This document shows, one piece after another, positions 17,305-18,101 of a stretch of DNA of 18,101 nt. The notes under the pieces are model-generated. The model saw only the letters and a program-made list of their open reading frames with translations. It was not told the DNA's origin and made no database searches. Each line of letters starts with the position of its first letter. The first letter of the stretch is position 1. This stretch comes from Thermoanaerobaculia bacterium (GTDB lineage: Bacteria > Acidobacteriota > Thermoanaerobaculia > Multivoradales > UBA5704), in assembly GCA_025937035.1 (NCBI GenBank), contig JAICSG010000011.1, positions 1 through 18,101 of the forward strand, given 5' to 3'. The position numbers and the translations under genes were made by a program.

Positions 17305-18101
17305 TGGAATCGGTCGCGCTGCATCGCAGGATCCTGGAGCTTCCGCCGCGCAAGCGGGCCCTGCTCGCCGCCCGCAACCCCCTGTCGTTCTCGCAGGAGC
17401 GGCTCTGGTTCATCGACCAGCTGACGCCGGGCAGCCCGGTGTACAACATCCCCTTCGCCCTGCGGCTCGAAGGGGACCTCGATCCGCAGGTGCTGCGCCT
17501 CGCTGTGCGCGAGGTCCTGCACCGTCACGACGTCCTGCGCACCACCTTCGCCGCGCCCGACGGCAGACCCATGCAGGTCGTCCATCCACCGGCGGAAGCC
17601 GCGCTGCCGCTGATCGACCTCACCGGCCTGCCCACCGCCGCCCGCGAGGCGAGCGCCCGCCGGCTGGTGGCGCTGGAGACCGCCAGCCCGTTCGATCTGG
17701 CCCGGGGCCCGCTGCTGCGCAGCGCCCTGCTGCGTCTGGGGGAGCGCGAGCACATCCTCTGCGGCGCCATGCACCACATCGTCTCGGACGGCTGGTCCCT
17801 GGAGGTGCTCATCCGGGAGATCTCGACGCTCTGCACGGCCTTTCTCTCCGGAGAGCCGTCCCCCCTCCCCGAGCTGCCCATCCAGTACCTGGACTATGCC
17901 CGCTGGCAGCGCGATCCGTTGCGCGGGCAGGCGCTACGCGAGCAGCTGGAGTATTGGAAGCGGACCCTGGCGGGGGCACCCCCGGTGCACGAGCTCCCGA
18001 CCGACCGGCCGCGCCCGAAGGCGCAGTCCCACGGCGGCGCGCGCCGCAGCCTGTTCTTCCCGGCTGAGGTCGGGGATGGTTTGCGGCGGGTCGGCCGCCA
18101 G
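17304..18101 (+). CDS. NRPS, 3'-truncated: N-terminal LCL-type condensation domain
   Basis: This frame stays open for 266 codons to the end of the window and is the start of another NRPS protein. A basic N-terminal segment (HRRILELPPRKRALLAAR) precedes the condensation domain, which opens with PLSFSQERLWFIDQLTPGSP. The active site MHHIVSDGWS is present (HHxxxDG at 17772-17792), followed by the family's YLDYARWQ, YWKRTLAG and ELPTDRPRP. The domain is cut before its latch and floor motifs. These motifs are typical of LCL domains and closely match those of the C domain at the start of the window. The enzyme should condense the statine-like ketide carried by the upstream protein with the next amino acid. 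The start is set by the TAATG overlap and the GGAGG 9 bases upstream. The substrate of the module lies outside the window. Confidence 0.95.

Overview
The window is a strongly G+C-rich stretch with almost no non-coding DNA. It lies inside a hybrid non-ribosomal peptide synthetase / polyketide synthase (NRPS-PKS) assembly line. All four genes are on the + strand and tightly packed: a 5-base gap, a 4-base ATGA overlap and a 1-base TAATG overlap. Both ends are cut by the window edge. No transporter, regulator, thioesterase, tailoring enzyme, RNA gene, mobile element, promoter or terminator is visible. The ketosynthase type (QTACSTSL / QSACSTSL), the alternation of NRPS and PKS modules, and the base composition suggest a high-GC Gram-negative secondary-metabolite producer such as a myxobacterium or acidobacterium. 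An actinomycete cannot be excluded from sequence alone.

Layout: (1) 3-2705 is the end of an NRPS protein: C-terminal half of a C domain, an A domain whose ten-residue code reads DILQLGLIWK (glycine), and a PCP. (2) 2711-9436 is a one-module PKS: KS, malonyl-type AT, KR with a C-methyltransferase inside its catalytic fold, DH placed after the KR, and a carrier domain. (3) 9433-17304 is a two-module hybrid: C, A with code DLFNNALTYK (alanine), PCP, then KS, AT with the atypical specificity motif VAAH, KR, and a carrier domain. (4) 17304-18101 is the start of another NRPS, opening with an LCL-type C domain.

Read in gene order, the line would add glycine, extend it by one alpha-methylated and dehydrated C2 unit (a 4-amino-2-methylbut-2-enoyl, 'vinylogous glycine' unit), condense this with alanine, extend the alanine by one reduced ketide (a 4-amino-3-hydroxypentanoyl, statine-like unit, with a 2-methyl branch if the second AT takes methylmalonyl-CoA), and hand the chain to the next amino-acid module. 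This prediction is inferred from domain order and binding-pocket residues.

The most unusual feature is the second gene's reductive region. Its KR is split by about 410 residues carrying a complete methyltransferase, and its DH lies C-terminal to the KR instead of between AT and KR. The KR of the third gene has only about 20 residues at the same point and serves as an in-window control.
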